From NCBI GenBank assembly GCA_020226215.1, contig CM035236.1, positions 3,477,001 to 3,541,000 on the forward strand: a stretch of DNA of 64,000 bases, read 5' to 3'. The DNA comes from Sindora glabra. Lineage: Eukaryota; Streptophyta; Magnoliopsida; Fabales; Fabaceae. Positions 36,069 through 49,019 of this stretch are shown piece by piece. Position 1 is the stretch's first letter; each line of letters opens with the position of its first letter. A program made the translations under genes and the position numbers. The notes under the pieces are model-generated. The model was not told the DNA's origin and did no database searches. It saw nothing but the letters and a program-made list of their open reading frames with translations.

Positions 36069-38494
36069 ATTATAGTAAAGTTTTAGTCATAATAAAATAT
36101 ATACATTATTTTTGTAACTCCTGAGTTAACCTTATATTTTCATAAGCACAACATTGTCCCTCCAAAGTTAATTTTATATCCTTTACAAGCATTTTACTAA
36201 GAATTAAGCATTTAACATTCACATCATCTCTCCTATCACATTTCTTATATCATAGTTCAAATTGTACTTAACATAATTTCAAGACAAAATCATGCTTTAA
36301 TGTATAGTTACATATCATATTCCATCTAATGATTACATAAACAAATTCATTCATAATCCATATCATATGTCACATCATGTTTAAGTCTTATTTCATATTA
36401 TAAGCAACATAACATTTGTATGTTTAATATATATCATATGACATAATACTTAGAATTCTTATTTCATGTCATAATCTTAAGTAAACAATTCATTTATCAC
36501 ACTCTAACTTACATTGATGTTTAAGAAACATAAATCCTAAACTCGAACCTTTTTGAAATATGATATCATAAAATATATTAGGCATAGTTAATTATATATT
36601 CAATTATAAAAACCCCGGCAATAATTCTAAAGTCTATCATTAACTATATAATTGACTATTAAGGTTCCTAAAGCAATTCTGACACTCCATAGTTAATTAT
36701 AAAGTTTTAAAAAATAATTTTAGAGGTCTATAATTGACTATCAACCTCTAGAATATAGTTTATGGACTTATAGTTAGCTGTAGTTGCACATTCTGGAACA
36801 TAATTAATAATATGGTCAACTATTACCTAAAAAATTGTAAATTTTATGAAAAATTACATTATTCCTCTAAAAATGTAAGCATTCCATTGCATGTATTACT
36901 CAACCAAATCCCAGGTAATCATACATACAACCTTATATCACTTTAATAAAAATACTTTCATCATTTGATCTTATAAATTTCATAAATCATCACATTATTC
37001 AAATAATTATATTTAAAAATAAAATAAAATAAAAAATAGTCCAAATTTAAGTCCTAAATTAATTCTTCTTGAAATTAATTAATTTAAGCTAAAATATTTA
37101 TTAACCTAATATGGAAAAGGATATTAGGAAATTAGATTTGATATTTCATAACTTTAATCACACCAAATTCAAGAGATTTTTTAGCTAAGGTTCTAATTCC
37201 CTTTTGGAATCCAAAATAATTTTAATCCTCATAAAACCAAATGAAAATGAGGAGAAATATTAGAAGTGGTAATGTTCTTATGTTGATTACATGAAAAACT
37301 TGAAGAAGATTTGCCTTTTTTCCTTGCTAGATTCAGAAAAAAGAGAAGATGATGAAAATTGAGAGAATTTTATAAGTTCAGGTTGGAGAATTTAGGGAAA
37401 AATAAGAAGGGAGGTTGATTTAAATCATAAAAATGAGGAATAATGACAAAAGTAATTTTAAGAATATTTCCTAAATCTTCTTTATATTTATGTATTCACT
37501 TTTAATAATTCAAAGTCTTAAACTATATTATTCTATTTATTTTTCCTTATTTATTTCTCACCCCATTTCTATTTTACAACTTACTAAAATATTAAATATT
37601 ATTTTTCTTAATAATTTATTCATAGTTATTTGTAAAAAAAAATTTATATGCATATAAGTTTTACTTTAAATAATAGCATATTAGCTATTGTAATTATCCC
37701 CTCACAAAATAAATTTAAATTATTATATTCTAAAAAGCGTGTAATATAAATATTATTATAATAACAAAAATTTAATTTCAAACATAATTATATTTATTAT
37801 ATATTTTTATCATATTATTTATTATTTTATATTTATTATATTTGTTATTTATTATTTTAATATTCAATTAGAAAAATAAATTTTTTTGTATTTCTTACTT
37901 ATTTTATATAAATGTGATAGAGTTAATTATTTAATTAATATTTTTTTATTTAAATTATATTAAGATAATTTAAGATATATATGTATAAGACATCTTAATT
38001 TTTATATAAATTTATTTTATTTTTTAACAAAATTAAAAAATAAAAAATCAATTTAGAAAAATTATAGTGGAAAGAAAGATTAGAAATATAGTTTAAAAAT
38101 AATTAAAACATATTAATATTTCTTATTTTTTAATTATAAACTTTAAGGGTATATTAGTTATTTTGATAATATTTTCTAGGAAGTTTAGGATTAAGCCAAA
38201 CAAAACACATGAAATTAGTTTCGTGAAAGTGTTAATTCTTAATGTCAAATAAACGACTTTAAGTAATTTTAGAAAAGTTTAATTTTTCATAAAATTTTAT
38301 TTCTTTTTATAAATCAAATGACTCTCAAAAAGATTAAAGTGCGACAAATAAAATAATAGTAAGAAAAAGGGAAAATGGTGAGTGGGATTGGTAAAATAGA
38401 AATTTTATACTAAAGAGTAACGGTGTTAATATTTATTAGCAATAAGTAGGGATAAAAATAAATTATACCATTCATGAATTATCTATGGTTTGAC

Positions 38495-39830
38495 TTATTA
38501 AAGATTTGAGTTAGCTTGTTTATTTAATTAGAGTTGATGTGTTTATTTAATTGTACAAACTAAGCTTATACTAATATATTAACATGTTATTAAATAAGCT
38601 TAATCTATTTAACTTTAGCCTTGACTTATTAGCCTAATAAGCCCACCTATTTAACTAATATATTACATTATTCTAATGCACTTTAATTAATGAACTAGTT
38701 GTATTATCATTACTACTTTTTTTATCATTGTTTCTTCTTTTCTTTTTTCAATTTAGACATAAATCTTCTTAAATTTTAAAGTTTGTGAGTAATAAATTTA
38801 TATTATTATATCATTTCATCATTCTATTTTTAAATAAATATAATTATAGTTTGTTATGTTAAATTATAAGAATTATATAAAACTAGGGATAATTTTTTGT
38901 TTAATATCTTATTTATTTAACAAAATTATTAATTTTCTATTAAGAAACCTAATTATGACATATATATGTTTAAATTTATTAGCCTATCAATAATTTATTT
39001 AAATTTTAATAATTATGCTTAATATGCTAATAAGTCAAGTCAAACTTCTTAAATTTAATAAAAAAGTTAAGTCAAGTGAAGAGAAAATTTTAATTTGCAA
39101 ATAAATTACAAGTCAAGCTCAAATCAAGAAATTTTAAGGCATGCCTACTTTGCTAACAAAATTATTATTATTTTATTAAAGATATGAGCTAGTCTATTTA
39201 TTTAATTAAATTTGGTTTGCTTATTTAATTAAATAAACTAAACTTACGCTAATATATTGGCTTGTTTATTAAATAAACTTAACATATTTAACTTTAAACT
39301 TAACTTATTAGTCCAATAAACCAACCTATTTAACTAATATGTTACGCTATTCCAATGCACTTTAATTAATGAACTTGTTGTATTGTAATTATTAGTTTTT
39401 CATTATTATGTCTTCTTTTTTTTTTTTTCAATTCAAACATAAATCTTCTTATATTTTAAATTTTGTGAGTAATGAATTTATATTATTAAATTATTTAATC
39501 ATTTCATTTTTAAATAAATATTATTATTTATTATGTTAAATTATAAGAATTCTATAAAAGTAGAGACAATTTTTTTAATATATTATTTATTTAACAAAAT
39601 TATTTTTTATTAAGAAACCTATTTATGACACATATATATAAGTTTATAAGTCTATTAATAATTCATTAAAATTTAATAATTATGCCTAATATGCTAATAA
39701 GTTAAATTAAACTTCTTAAATTTTATAAATAAATTAAGTTAAGCGAGAATTTTAACCTATAGATAAATTACAAGTCAGGCTCAAATAAAAAAATTGTAAG
39801 ACAAGTATGATCTTTCTATATTAAAGCTTG
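38495..39830. repeat. 678 bp tandem duplication inside copy B
   Basis: The block beginning TTATTAAAGAT at 38495 repeats from 39173. Shared landmarks are CACTTTAATTAATGAACT, the TTTCAATT...CATAAATCTTCTT block and AAATTACAAGTCA. Copy A has only one version (about 34500-35110). Confidence 0.7.
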
Positions 39831-40430
39831 GCTTAGTTTATTTTTATCTCTAATAATAAGAGAAGGAATGACTTAATTTATTTATAGGAAGGAAGTGTAT
39901 TTTTCCAAATAAAGGGGAATCATACATAATTAATTATAATTTCAAGGATAAATATAATTTACCCAATCAATTATTCTAACAATTAATTATAGAATTTGAT
40001 ATATAATCAATCAATTATATAATACAACATTTGACATACATCTACTTTAATAAACAAATTTTATTAATAAATCATAAGTTAATTTCTTTTAATTGTAAAT
40101 GTGATTAAATTACTAAATACATATATATAGTCTCAAATTCACATTTAAGATGCGAAGGAAGGCAAAGTTAGTAACAACGTATATTACTTGAGTGAAATGG
40201 AAAAATTACACTTTACCACTATATAGTTTCATTATTTTTCACTTAATTTATATGTGATTTTTAGTATTGCAATTTACTTATATATGTTTTCAATCGATAA
40301 TACTTTTGTTTTACCTAAACTATTTTCTCTTCAAAATTTAACAACAAAACTCCTATATTCTGCATGTTATTTGTACTTACTTAAATTTCAATAACTCGAT
40401 ACTCATTTAGAATCAAGTTATTCTAAAAAT

Positions 40431-43339
40431 CCTAATTTTATTAAAATGTGTCTTCTACAATGTAGCCCATAATTGATAAATAAAGAGTGTCGAATAAAAT
40501 TTTTTCGAAGTATATTAGTTCTAACTGAACATTAAATTGAGTCAAAATTTGGAAAAGTAAAAATTACATGTGATGTATATGAATTTTTTGTTAAATTTTA
40601 GATAAAGATAATTTAAGTAAATAAAGTATTAATAATTAAAAATATAAGTAAATAAATTAGAATACTTAAAATTATAAATATATTAAATAAAAAAGAGAAA
40701 ATTATATGTGAATATGTAATTTTTTTAACTTATTTAATTTACTAAATGCGTCCGAACACAGTCTAAGTCATATAGCTGATCATAATCATATTGGCGTGTG
40801 GTTTTTCCTTTAAAAAATTCAGACAAATACTTATGCTTATAATTTTGGGAAAAATATGATGAATAAAAAAATTAAAAGTATTTTTGATAAAAACAATTAG
40901 AGATGAATTTCACAAAAATCTTTACTTTTTGTTTTCTGTCCTAGATGAATTTCTTTCACCAAATTATATGTTAAAAAATTGGATAGTTCTTCCATACCTA
41001 AAGTAAAAGTTGGGGTATGGATACCTTGAATAAATAATTACTTTTGAATTATTCAATTTTTTAGCCATTAAATCTAAGGGTTGTGACAATTTAATTGGTA
41101 ACTTATTTAACTAGTCAACTAAATTTATTACAAAAATACCAATAATATCTTATTATTAACAAATTTTTCCATCTTTTACCCTGCATTATCTATTTATTCA
41201 AATTTTTGCTTCCTTTATTAACATTAGAAGAAAATTTTACTTTTTTTTGTTATATTTGAATCAAATATTAATATAATTTAAAATATAAATATAATTTTTT
41301 AAAATTATATTAAATATTAAATGAAATATTTATTACTATTATAAATATAGTTAGTTCTTATAATAATTTTAAGATTAGTGAAGTTGGTAAAGGAGTCTTA
41401 CATTTTATTTTTCATACATGAACTCTCCCCCAAATTCTATTTCTTCTTAAAAAAATAAAGAAGATTAAATTATATTTATAGTGAATAGAATAATTAATTA
41501 TTATTTTTAAAAATGATAATTATTATATTTTTAAATTTTATAAACGGAATCATTTGTTTTTTATTTTTATAATTTTTTTAATAGAAATTACAAGTAATTA
41601 TTTTTATCTCACTAAAAAGTATTTATCTTAATTCTTTAGTATTTAATTTGAATTCATTCAATACATAAAAAATTATCCAACATACTAATAAAAAAATTGA
41701 ATTTAATCAATTTCTATAAACATCAAAATCCATGCCTATTTTATATTTTATTATATAATCATGAATAATTGCATAATTATCATATTATATTAATATGAAT
41801 GATTTATTTTATCAAATATGTATTTGATATATAAAAGTAATTGAAAATATATTAAAATTATTAATTAGATAAAGATAAAATCATTACATATATCTTCATA
41901 ATTTATTAATCATAATGGAATGATGAATGAGACATCATTAAACCTTATTTTAATTTATTTATTTTCAATTTTTTTATTCACTAAATAAGTTTTTCTATAA
42001 TCAAATATTTAATAAATATCACAATCATTCAAAAATATAAATATAAAAATTTTAATCAAATATAAATTTTATAAAAAATAAATTTAATTAAATAGATTTT
42101 ATATAAAGTCATATATTAAGATAAGAATACTTTTTAATAATTATTTTAAGTAAAATTTAATCTTAATTTATTTTATAAAATTTTATATTATCAATATCTG
42201 TCAATTGAGTTTCAAACATTATATTGGATATAATGAATTCATGCTCTCATTTTCACTTATTACTCTATATTTTAATTATTTTGTAAGTTTATTTTTATAA
42301 AATTTTACACTAATGATATAATATATTTTTAATATTATTAATGAACAAGAAGTTAAGTCATTAAAAAATAAAAATAACCAAAAATTTTATTAAATATAAA
42401 AAAGTTGTAGCAATTTTTAATAATATACTAAGTGATATTACAAAATTTTATTATATTATTTTAAAATGTTAAAATGAAAATTTTTATTCCGTAAATTGAC
42501 TTTTAATTTTTAGAATTTAAATTGATTATTGATGTTATAAATAAAATAATTTTACACTATTATTTATCATGCATTTTACATTATTAAAAATTAGTAAATT
42601 ATTTCTACTAAAAATAACAATTTATAATCACATTTATTTTTTTAATAATATGAGACAAATTCTTTCATTAATAATAGAATATATAAAATTTTGATATTAA
42701 TATTACTAAATAATTATATTTTTATAGTATTTTATGTCATAAGCTAATGAATGTTTTATAGAATATAAAATAAGAAAAAAAATTGTGTAAACTATTTGGT
42801 GAAAATAAAAATATTATATTTAATTTGTTAATGTGTATGATTAGTAAATATAAGAAGTAAGTGAGATAAATTTTTTTTATTTTATTGTCTTATTTAAGTA
42901 ATAAATAGTATAAACCCTACAAAATAATATAAGTGATAAATATTTATAGTTATTATCGATTGGAGTATTAATACCTAAATTTTTAATTTGAGTAAAAAAA
43001 TTACAAAAATCTGAGTTACAACCTGCAGCATCCCATCATTTGTCATTTTGGTTAGTCCAAATTCCATCTTCAAAAGAAAAAGAAACAGAAAAAAAGGGAG
43101 GGGGGGGGGGGACTGTTTGAAGGTCTGGTGGGGGCAGAAAAACGCCGATTTTGTCCCCGTGTTGAAGTTTTGTTTATCTTTATCCTTCCAATAATCTGTG
43201 TTTTTATCTGAAGTACAAATTGGGATTTCCATCACCGCAAACACCTTGACGCAACAAGAAATTGAAAAAAAAAAAAGAGAAGGAAAAAAAGGGTCCTCTT
43301 TCACATTATTTTCATGGTCTGTATCGCTGCCACAAATCG
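40431..43339. other. AT-rich intergenic DNA and upstream region of the DHHC gene
   Basis: No gene between 40431 and about 42970. From 43020 to 43339 GC content rises, with a purine-rich tract ending in a run of G (about 43097-43110); this is probably the promoter and leader of the palmitoyltransferase gene. No TATA box could be fixed. Confidence 0.4.
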
Positions 43340-46300
43340 ATGCATAGGTCCGGAGGAGCCGTCATGGCATGGAACGTTTTCAAGTTCTGTACGGTGCTGC
43401 GCGGCGTTGGCTCCGTCATGATCATCGTCGTCCTCTGCCTGGTCGGTCTCACCTATTACGCAGTAGTCGTAGCCAATTATGGACCTGCTCTATTTCATGG
43501 CGGTTGGCGTTCCTTGATTGCTTTTGCTGTTTTGCTCCCTTTCCACGCTCTGGTACTTTTTTCTTAATCTGCTTTAATACATTGCAATTACAGGGAAGGA
43601 AATTTCATTTCTATTTCATTACCATTCGGAAGGACTTCCATTTAGTGTTTTGCACTATGACATAGTTATAGTAAGTCAATTGCCTATGTAGTTGGCGATG
43701 CTATTATGGAGCTACTTCTCTGTTGTTCTGACCGATCCTGGTGGTGTGCCACCAAATTGGAGACCCAGAATTGACGAGGAGAGAGGTTATGTAGACCCAT
43801 CGGTGGACTCTGCATATATCGACGCAGGCTTAGCTCCAAATGGTTTGAATTCGCTTGGCGAACCAACGCATCACAGAATTCGGTACTGTCGAAAGTGTAA
43901 CCAGCTTTAAACCTCCTCGTTGCCATCATTGTTCTGTTTGTGAGTTCCTTGTTATGACATCTACACTTTGGATCATGTTTCTGGGTGAAATATTAACAAA
44001 GGCATTGCTTTTAGGTGGGAGATGCATATTGAAAATGGACCATCACTGCATTTGGGTTGTAAATTGTGTGGGCGCAATGAACTACAAGTACTTTCTTCTT
44101 TTCTTGGTATGTAAGATTGTGCTAAATTAATTAGCAGAATCTTAGAAAGCAAACTCATCGGTTTGAAGCCTATTCTATTTGATTGATATATTTTTAAACA
44201 TAGAATCTTAGAAGGCAAATTGCTATATACAACACAGTTATATCATAGAATCATTAAAAATACATTATGTGAAATTAAAAAATATATATAAAAAAAAACA
44301 CCATAACATATTAAAAACAATTTTGCCATGGCCCTAAGAGCTATGTTTAAAAATCAGTATTATCAGTTTTGGATGCCCTTCATTGCTCAATTATGATGAT
44401 AAATGGAGGATAGAAGAATGGGATATAATCCTAAGTTGGGTCGCAGACTAGTAACCTTGTTCATTATAGTTCTCTCAGACATTGTTGGCTGGGATGTATT
44501 CCTATCATGCTGACACATTCTTTATATGGTCCTGCTTCTTTGTATTCAAATTGTGCCATAGGATCAGAGGTATACAAATTGGTTTTAAACCTTTCAGGAT
44601 ATCAGTAATGGAGCACAGAACCAACCTGAAACTAATGATATTAATGATTTCATGAGAGCATCCAAATTGATGGTAAAAGAAGAGCATTGCAAGTCATGGA
44701 TGTTGAGAGAATGCAAGATGTGTGTAAAATTCAACGTGAAAGGAAAGATGAGTGTTTATAGTTTGAATTTTAAAGGAAGCTTTTAGTCATCTAAAGCTCC
44801 CATTAAAAAATGCCTTGTCACTCATTGTTCATTAATTTTTTGATGTCACAAGTTTCTTCAGGCCATTTATCTTCTCTCTTGATATGCTACTAATGTATTT
44901 TATCTTTCTTCTAGAATGTTTTACTTATTTGGAGTGGTTTAATAACAATATTTTATACTGTATGCTGTATAGTTTTGCCAATCATGCTTGTTTCATCTTG
45001 TATTTATGCCAGTAGAAATGCTGTGTGATAAATGAACCCAGCTGATAATTATAAGAGGAGACTAGAAGTAGACTGATTTCTTCACTGTGAATGTTTCCTG
45101 TAGTTTTACACATTTCTTGAGACAGCTCTTGTGACTTCATCGCTATTGCCACATTTCCTGGCATTCTTTTCTGATGATGATATTCCTGGTACTCCAGGAA
45201 CCCTTGCAGCCTCCTTTATCACATTTGGTGAGTTCTTAAAAGGTGGTTTGCAATTTAACTTATTGCACTATCACGTGCATCCTTATCTTGCATCTAACCT
45301 CTGTTGTTTTATACTTGCAGTTTTGAACTTGGCTTTTACAATTAGTGTTATGGGCTTTACAATTATGCACCTGTCACTGGTCGCTTCTAATACCTCCACC
45401 ATTGAGGTTAAACTCCCCCCCCCCCTCATTTGATTTGATTTGGTTTATCTTATTAAAATAGCTATGCCTCTGAACTTGAGTTTGGTAGTACGACTCCAAA
45501 TTTTTTGAACCTGTATTCCATCAGGCATATGAGAGAAATAGGACTTCCAAGTGGCATTATGACCTTGGTTGGAAGAAAAATTATGAGCAGGTGACATCTA
45601 TTCACCCCAGTAATGTGTTTCCAAGGCAGCATCATTACTATCCTGTTACAATGTATATATGATTATACTGTTTTCTATTAACCTATTCTCTGGAATAGTA
45701 AGCAAAACTCCGTAAGAGTCAGCTTATGAAAAATATGATTACAGAAATCCACTTGATGGTGCTAGAATAGCATCAGAATTCATTATGTTCGTTCCACTTC
45801 ACATAGAGGCCATTATTAATGTCAAAATGAACGTCAAAGCTTGCTATGTTAGTTATCATGCCATGATGGGAATGTGTCTGGCATTGGTAGTTTTAATTGA
45901 AATGAGGCATTGGTAGTTTTAATTGAAATGAGCTTGTTTCATTTTCAACTGCCATACACTGGGCAAATGACAACATTTCTTCCTTACATACCCATTTGCC
46001 ATGTCTAAGGCCAAAGTGCCACTCATCTATATCTTTTTCTAGAACTACAGTCTAGGTAGATAGACACTCTTTACTGCCTTTAACTGGTTCAGTCTACATC
46101 TACACAATGCATTAGTTAATTCAATTCAAGGCAACGTCCTTGATGTCAAGGAACTTAATAAAAGTACCCCATGGCGTTTCCCTAAGTTATGTTGTCTTGA
46201 TATATAACTTCTTCCATGATTCTATCGCCTATTTTCACCTTGCAAACCATTTTTATTTTGTTACTTTCAAATCATAAACTTATTGTAAATGCTAAAATAA

Positions 46301-46510
46301 CAATTATCTCATGAAAATTGTACTGAATATTGCAAACCAAATCTAAAGGCTTCATTACTTTAATTCATATGTCTTTCTCAGGTATTTGGCGCTGATAGAA
46401 GGTATTGGTTCATTCCCGCTTATTCAGAGGAGAATCTAAGACGAATGCCAGAGTTGCAGGGTCTTCACTATCCAACAGAGCCTGAAATGGAAGCCCTCCA
46501 GCAGTTGTAG
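43340..46510 (+). CDS. DHHC-type protein S-acyltransferase (palmitoyltransferase), frameshifted in exon 2
   Basis: DHHC enzymes attach palmitate to cysteines of membrane-associated proteins. Seven exons with GT-AG junctions: 43340-43552, 43692-43939, 44015-44106, 45104-45227, 45321-45406, 45525-45590 and 46382-46510 (TAG). Apart from one extra base in exon 2, phases are continuous and give 318 residues. The start MHRSGGAVMAWNVFKF matches Arabidopsis PAT13/PAT14-type proteins. Visible parts: TM1 about 24-46, TM2 about 58-85, LTDPGGVPPNWRP, the cysteine-rich domain about 135-185 with CRKC, CHHC, CGRC and the catalytic MDHHCIWVVNC (Cys near 165), TM3 about 180-205, FSDDDIPGTPG, TM4 about 232-255, a TIEAYE (TTxE-like) motif and a C-terminal RRMPELQG. 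The extra T at 43906-43908 creates a TAA just before the catalytic domain. Family is certain; the orthologue is likely PAT13/PAT14-like. Confidence 0.94.
43906..43910 (+). other. One-base frameshift in exon 2 of the DHHC gene
   Basis: The expected codons after CRKCNQL are for KPPRCHHC. A run of three T follows CAGC where two are expected, so TAA is read in frame at 43908-43910. Exon 2 is 248 nt where 247 is needed. The downstream domain stays intact in the shifted frame. Confidence 0.88.
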
Positions 46511-47314
46511 CCTTGATTAGAAGTGTCTAAAGAACATCCAACAGGCATTTCCCAACAAAGCTCTGAAATTTTTTAGTAGGCTGCCACGGCACAGCCGTTG
46601 GATTAAACTGGGAGGTGTCCATCTTGAAGTGCTTCTTCTACGCCATGTTTAAGTTCCCCTCGGTGCTCATCAATCATCATGAAAGTACTGGATCATGTGT
46701 AATATGTAGTCTAATTTATTTTTCTTCTTCTAGGTGAGAACTAGATACGGATGTAATTCAACTTCAATCTTTCTTTTATGTTTAGCGGGCTGGGCAGTGA
46801 TCAGCAATCCATCAGAAGATGCTGCAGAGACGGAGTTGTCTGTGATTCTGAGTGTGGGAATGTTTTTGCGTGTTTATTATCTCAAAAGTGCCAATTTTCG
46901 TGATATGGAACATCAAGGTTAACCTTTAGGAGAAATGACTTGAGGTCTCACTGATTCCAAGAATTGTACAAATTTTCTTATCGTCCCCAAGTTTGGTTTT
47001 GTACATGGAGACTGTTGTTGTCATGTTTGTGCTGCTAGGGTCAATTGCGTGCCTTTTCCATAATTATTACTCCTAGTTTCGGAGATATGAATAACGAGTA
47101 CACAGTTTTAACTAACTAGAATTTTCTAAGAAACAGCAATCGAAGGATTATAGAATGTAAATCTCAGAGCAAGAGGGAGCGAGGAGGCAGAGGAGACATG
47201 ACATACAACAATTATCCAATGGAACTGTATGTGTAATGAATTATATTTCCATATTTACAGAAAAGAGAAATAAGACTTTCGGGTGTTGTCTTGCCGTCCA
47301 TTTGCCACAAGAAA
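46511..47314. other. Convergent 3' regions of the DHHC and DUF1442 genes
   Basis: The two genes face each other; their stop codons are 804 bp apart. This stretch probably holds both 3' untranslated regions. An open frame at 46734-46922 has no recognisable similarity and was not annotated. Confidence 0.5.
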
Positions 47315-48072
47315 TCATTTTCTGATAACGTGCATCTCCCCTGATTGTTGATCAACATGCTTAATCCATCTTTTATGGTAAGCATTAGTTTCCGAACTTG
47401 AATTCCCACCGGTGGCTGATACTTGTGCGATGTCAAGTCCTTTCCCCACCGGAAGAAACACCGACCGAACAAGTCGCCGTGATCCTCCATCCAGAACGCT
47501 TCGCCATTTGAAACTGGTAGCCGCTTTTGAATTCGCATTCTTGCACACCAGCACCGCACCTTTGCTGCTCAATTTGGCAAGCCTCAACACTCGGGCGAAA
47601 TCCTTTCGCCGAGAATCCACTACCAGGAAATCTATGCCTAGTAAATCTTCCATGGCTTCCTCTGGTTCTCCAACGATGATTTCCGGCGACATACCTGCGT
47701 CGCCCATACTTTGAGCGTATTCCGACCTTGATCGTTCATCGGGGACTATGCACACGTGGCGTCCGCCCGTGTGGCGGCTTGCTATGGCTAAACCCATACT
47801 TGTGGGGATAACTCCGCCCTGCGACCATGTCTCGACGATGAGATTGGCGTTCCAACCTGCAGCCATGGCTGAAACAAGCTCTGCCACGCCTGATTCATGA
47901 TAAAGCTCACACTGCAAGAGACACGAAGAGTATGAAAATCAAGGTAAGAGATGGAACAGAACAAATAGTCGGTGAGACTTAAAAAGATTAGACTTTGAGA
48001 TATAGAGCTTACAGATTTAACTGTATCGATGTATGCTTTCGATGCAGTCTCCGGGGACCAAACTAGTTTCAT
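47315..48072 (-). CDS. DUF1442 family protein, intact
   Basis: DUF1442 is a plant family with a predicted methyltransferase-like fold; function not established. Two exons: 48013-48072 (20 codons, donor GTAAGC) and 47315-47911 (acceptor GCAG), joined as IDTVKS-CELYHES, giving 218 residues. Start MKLVWSPETASKAYIDTVKS is the family signature. Further features: VSAMAAGWNANLIVETWSQG, a GGRHVCIVPDE strand, GIDFLVVDSRRKDF, AVLVCKNAN, and a C-terminal stretch with an RSVFLPVGKGLDIAQV block. Both exons are open throughout. Longer open frames that extend 5' of the acceptor (starting MQCELY) are an artefact of reading into the intron. Confidence 0.92.
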
Positions 48073-49019
48073 TTATCCGGTGATTGCTGGTTCTGTGTTG
48101 TATATGTGGGGGTTGAGAGTCTCTGGGAGGTTGGAGAGAGAACTAAATGCTGGCTAGGTATGGCGTAAAGAAGGGGGATTGTGGTTGGGCTTTTATGTGT
48201 GAGAAAGACGAGGAGAAGCACAGTCATAGCATTACATTCTAGAGAGACAGACCGTTGACATTTGATCCAAGTTGTTAGATTCGGAAAACTCTGTTTGTGG
48301 GTGGTTTCTGAGCTGTTTACACCCCTGATTTTCTTGGTTATTTCTTAGTAATCTCTTCCTCGCTCTCTTCTTTTAAACTTCTTTTAGCTTAGAATGTTAG
48401 ACTAGCTAGACTTGATAAATACTCCTCGGAAAGGATATTATACATCATTAATTAAATAATATGTTAATATATTATTATGCTTAAATACATATTAAATTTA
48501 TTTAAAAAATAAATCTTATATATTATATAATAATATATCAATAATTAAATGTGATACTATATTAATACACTACTTAATTATCATATAATTTTCCATACTT
48601 CTCATAAGAGATGGAAACTACCATCGTGGCGAAGGAATCATCCATATTTCATTTTTTTAATCCAAAAGATATTAGACACCAACTTTTTATATTTGAGTTT
48701 CTATTACTAGCTGATTTGGGTTTTATTAAGATAAATCAATTAATTTAGTGGAATGGGCAGAAGGTAATTAAGGCAGGAAAACAAGTGCTATTAAAAGAGA
48801 GAAATATTGATTTGGGAAATGTGGTTTGGTCGGTTGAGAAAGTAGGAAATATCCAGAAGAATATAGAATTGTCAACAAGAGAGAGCTTCAAATGAGTTGA
48901 AGAAGAATGGCTGGGATTTTTTTTTTTATGTCAGCGCGTCTGAATGATATGAACGATGAGTGGGATCCGTGTCCGATAGAAAGCAACTATTACTACTGTA
49001 ATATACAATGTGTATATAA
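48073..49019. other. Upstream region of the DUF1442 gene and AT-rich DNA
   Basis: About 48073-48300 probably serves as leader and promoter of the DUF1442 gene. The rest has no recognisable feature. Confidence 0.4.

Larger units (their letters stand above)
35716..40430. repeat. Copy B of the tandem duplication
   Basis: Aligns in order with copy A without the solo-LTR insertion. Contents: MITE (35838-36068), LTR-derived sequence to about 37747 (ending AAAAGCGTGTAATA), then 2.7 kb of AT-rich sequence. B has a 678 bp tandem duplication not present in A. Confidence 0.75.

Noticed and set aside
43369..44130. Alternative frames over the DHHC gene
   Set aside because: They are other-frame readings of exons 1-3. 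The frame at 43855-44130 contains true exon sequence after the frameshift but also reads through an intron.
46734..46922. 62-codon frame downstream of the DHHC stop
   Set aside because: Lies in the probable 3' untranslated region and has no recognisable similarity or splice link.
47412..47714. 100-codon plus-strand frame
   Set aside because: Antisense shadow of the second exon of the DUF1442 gene.
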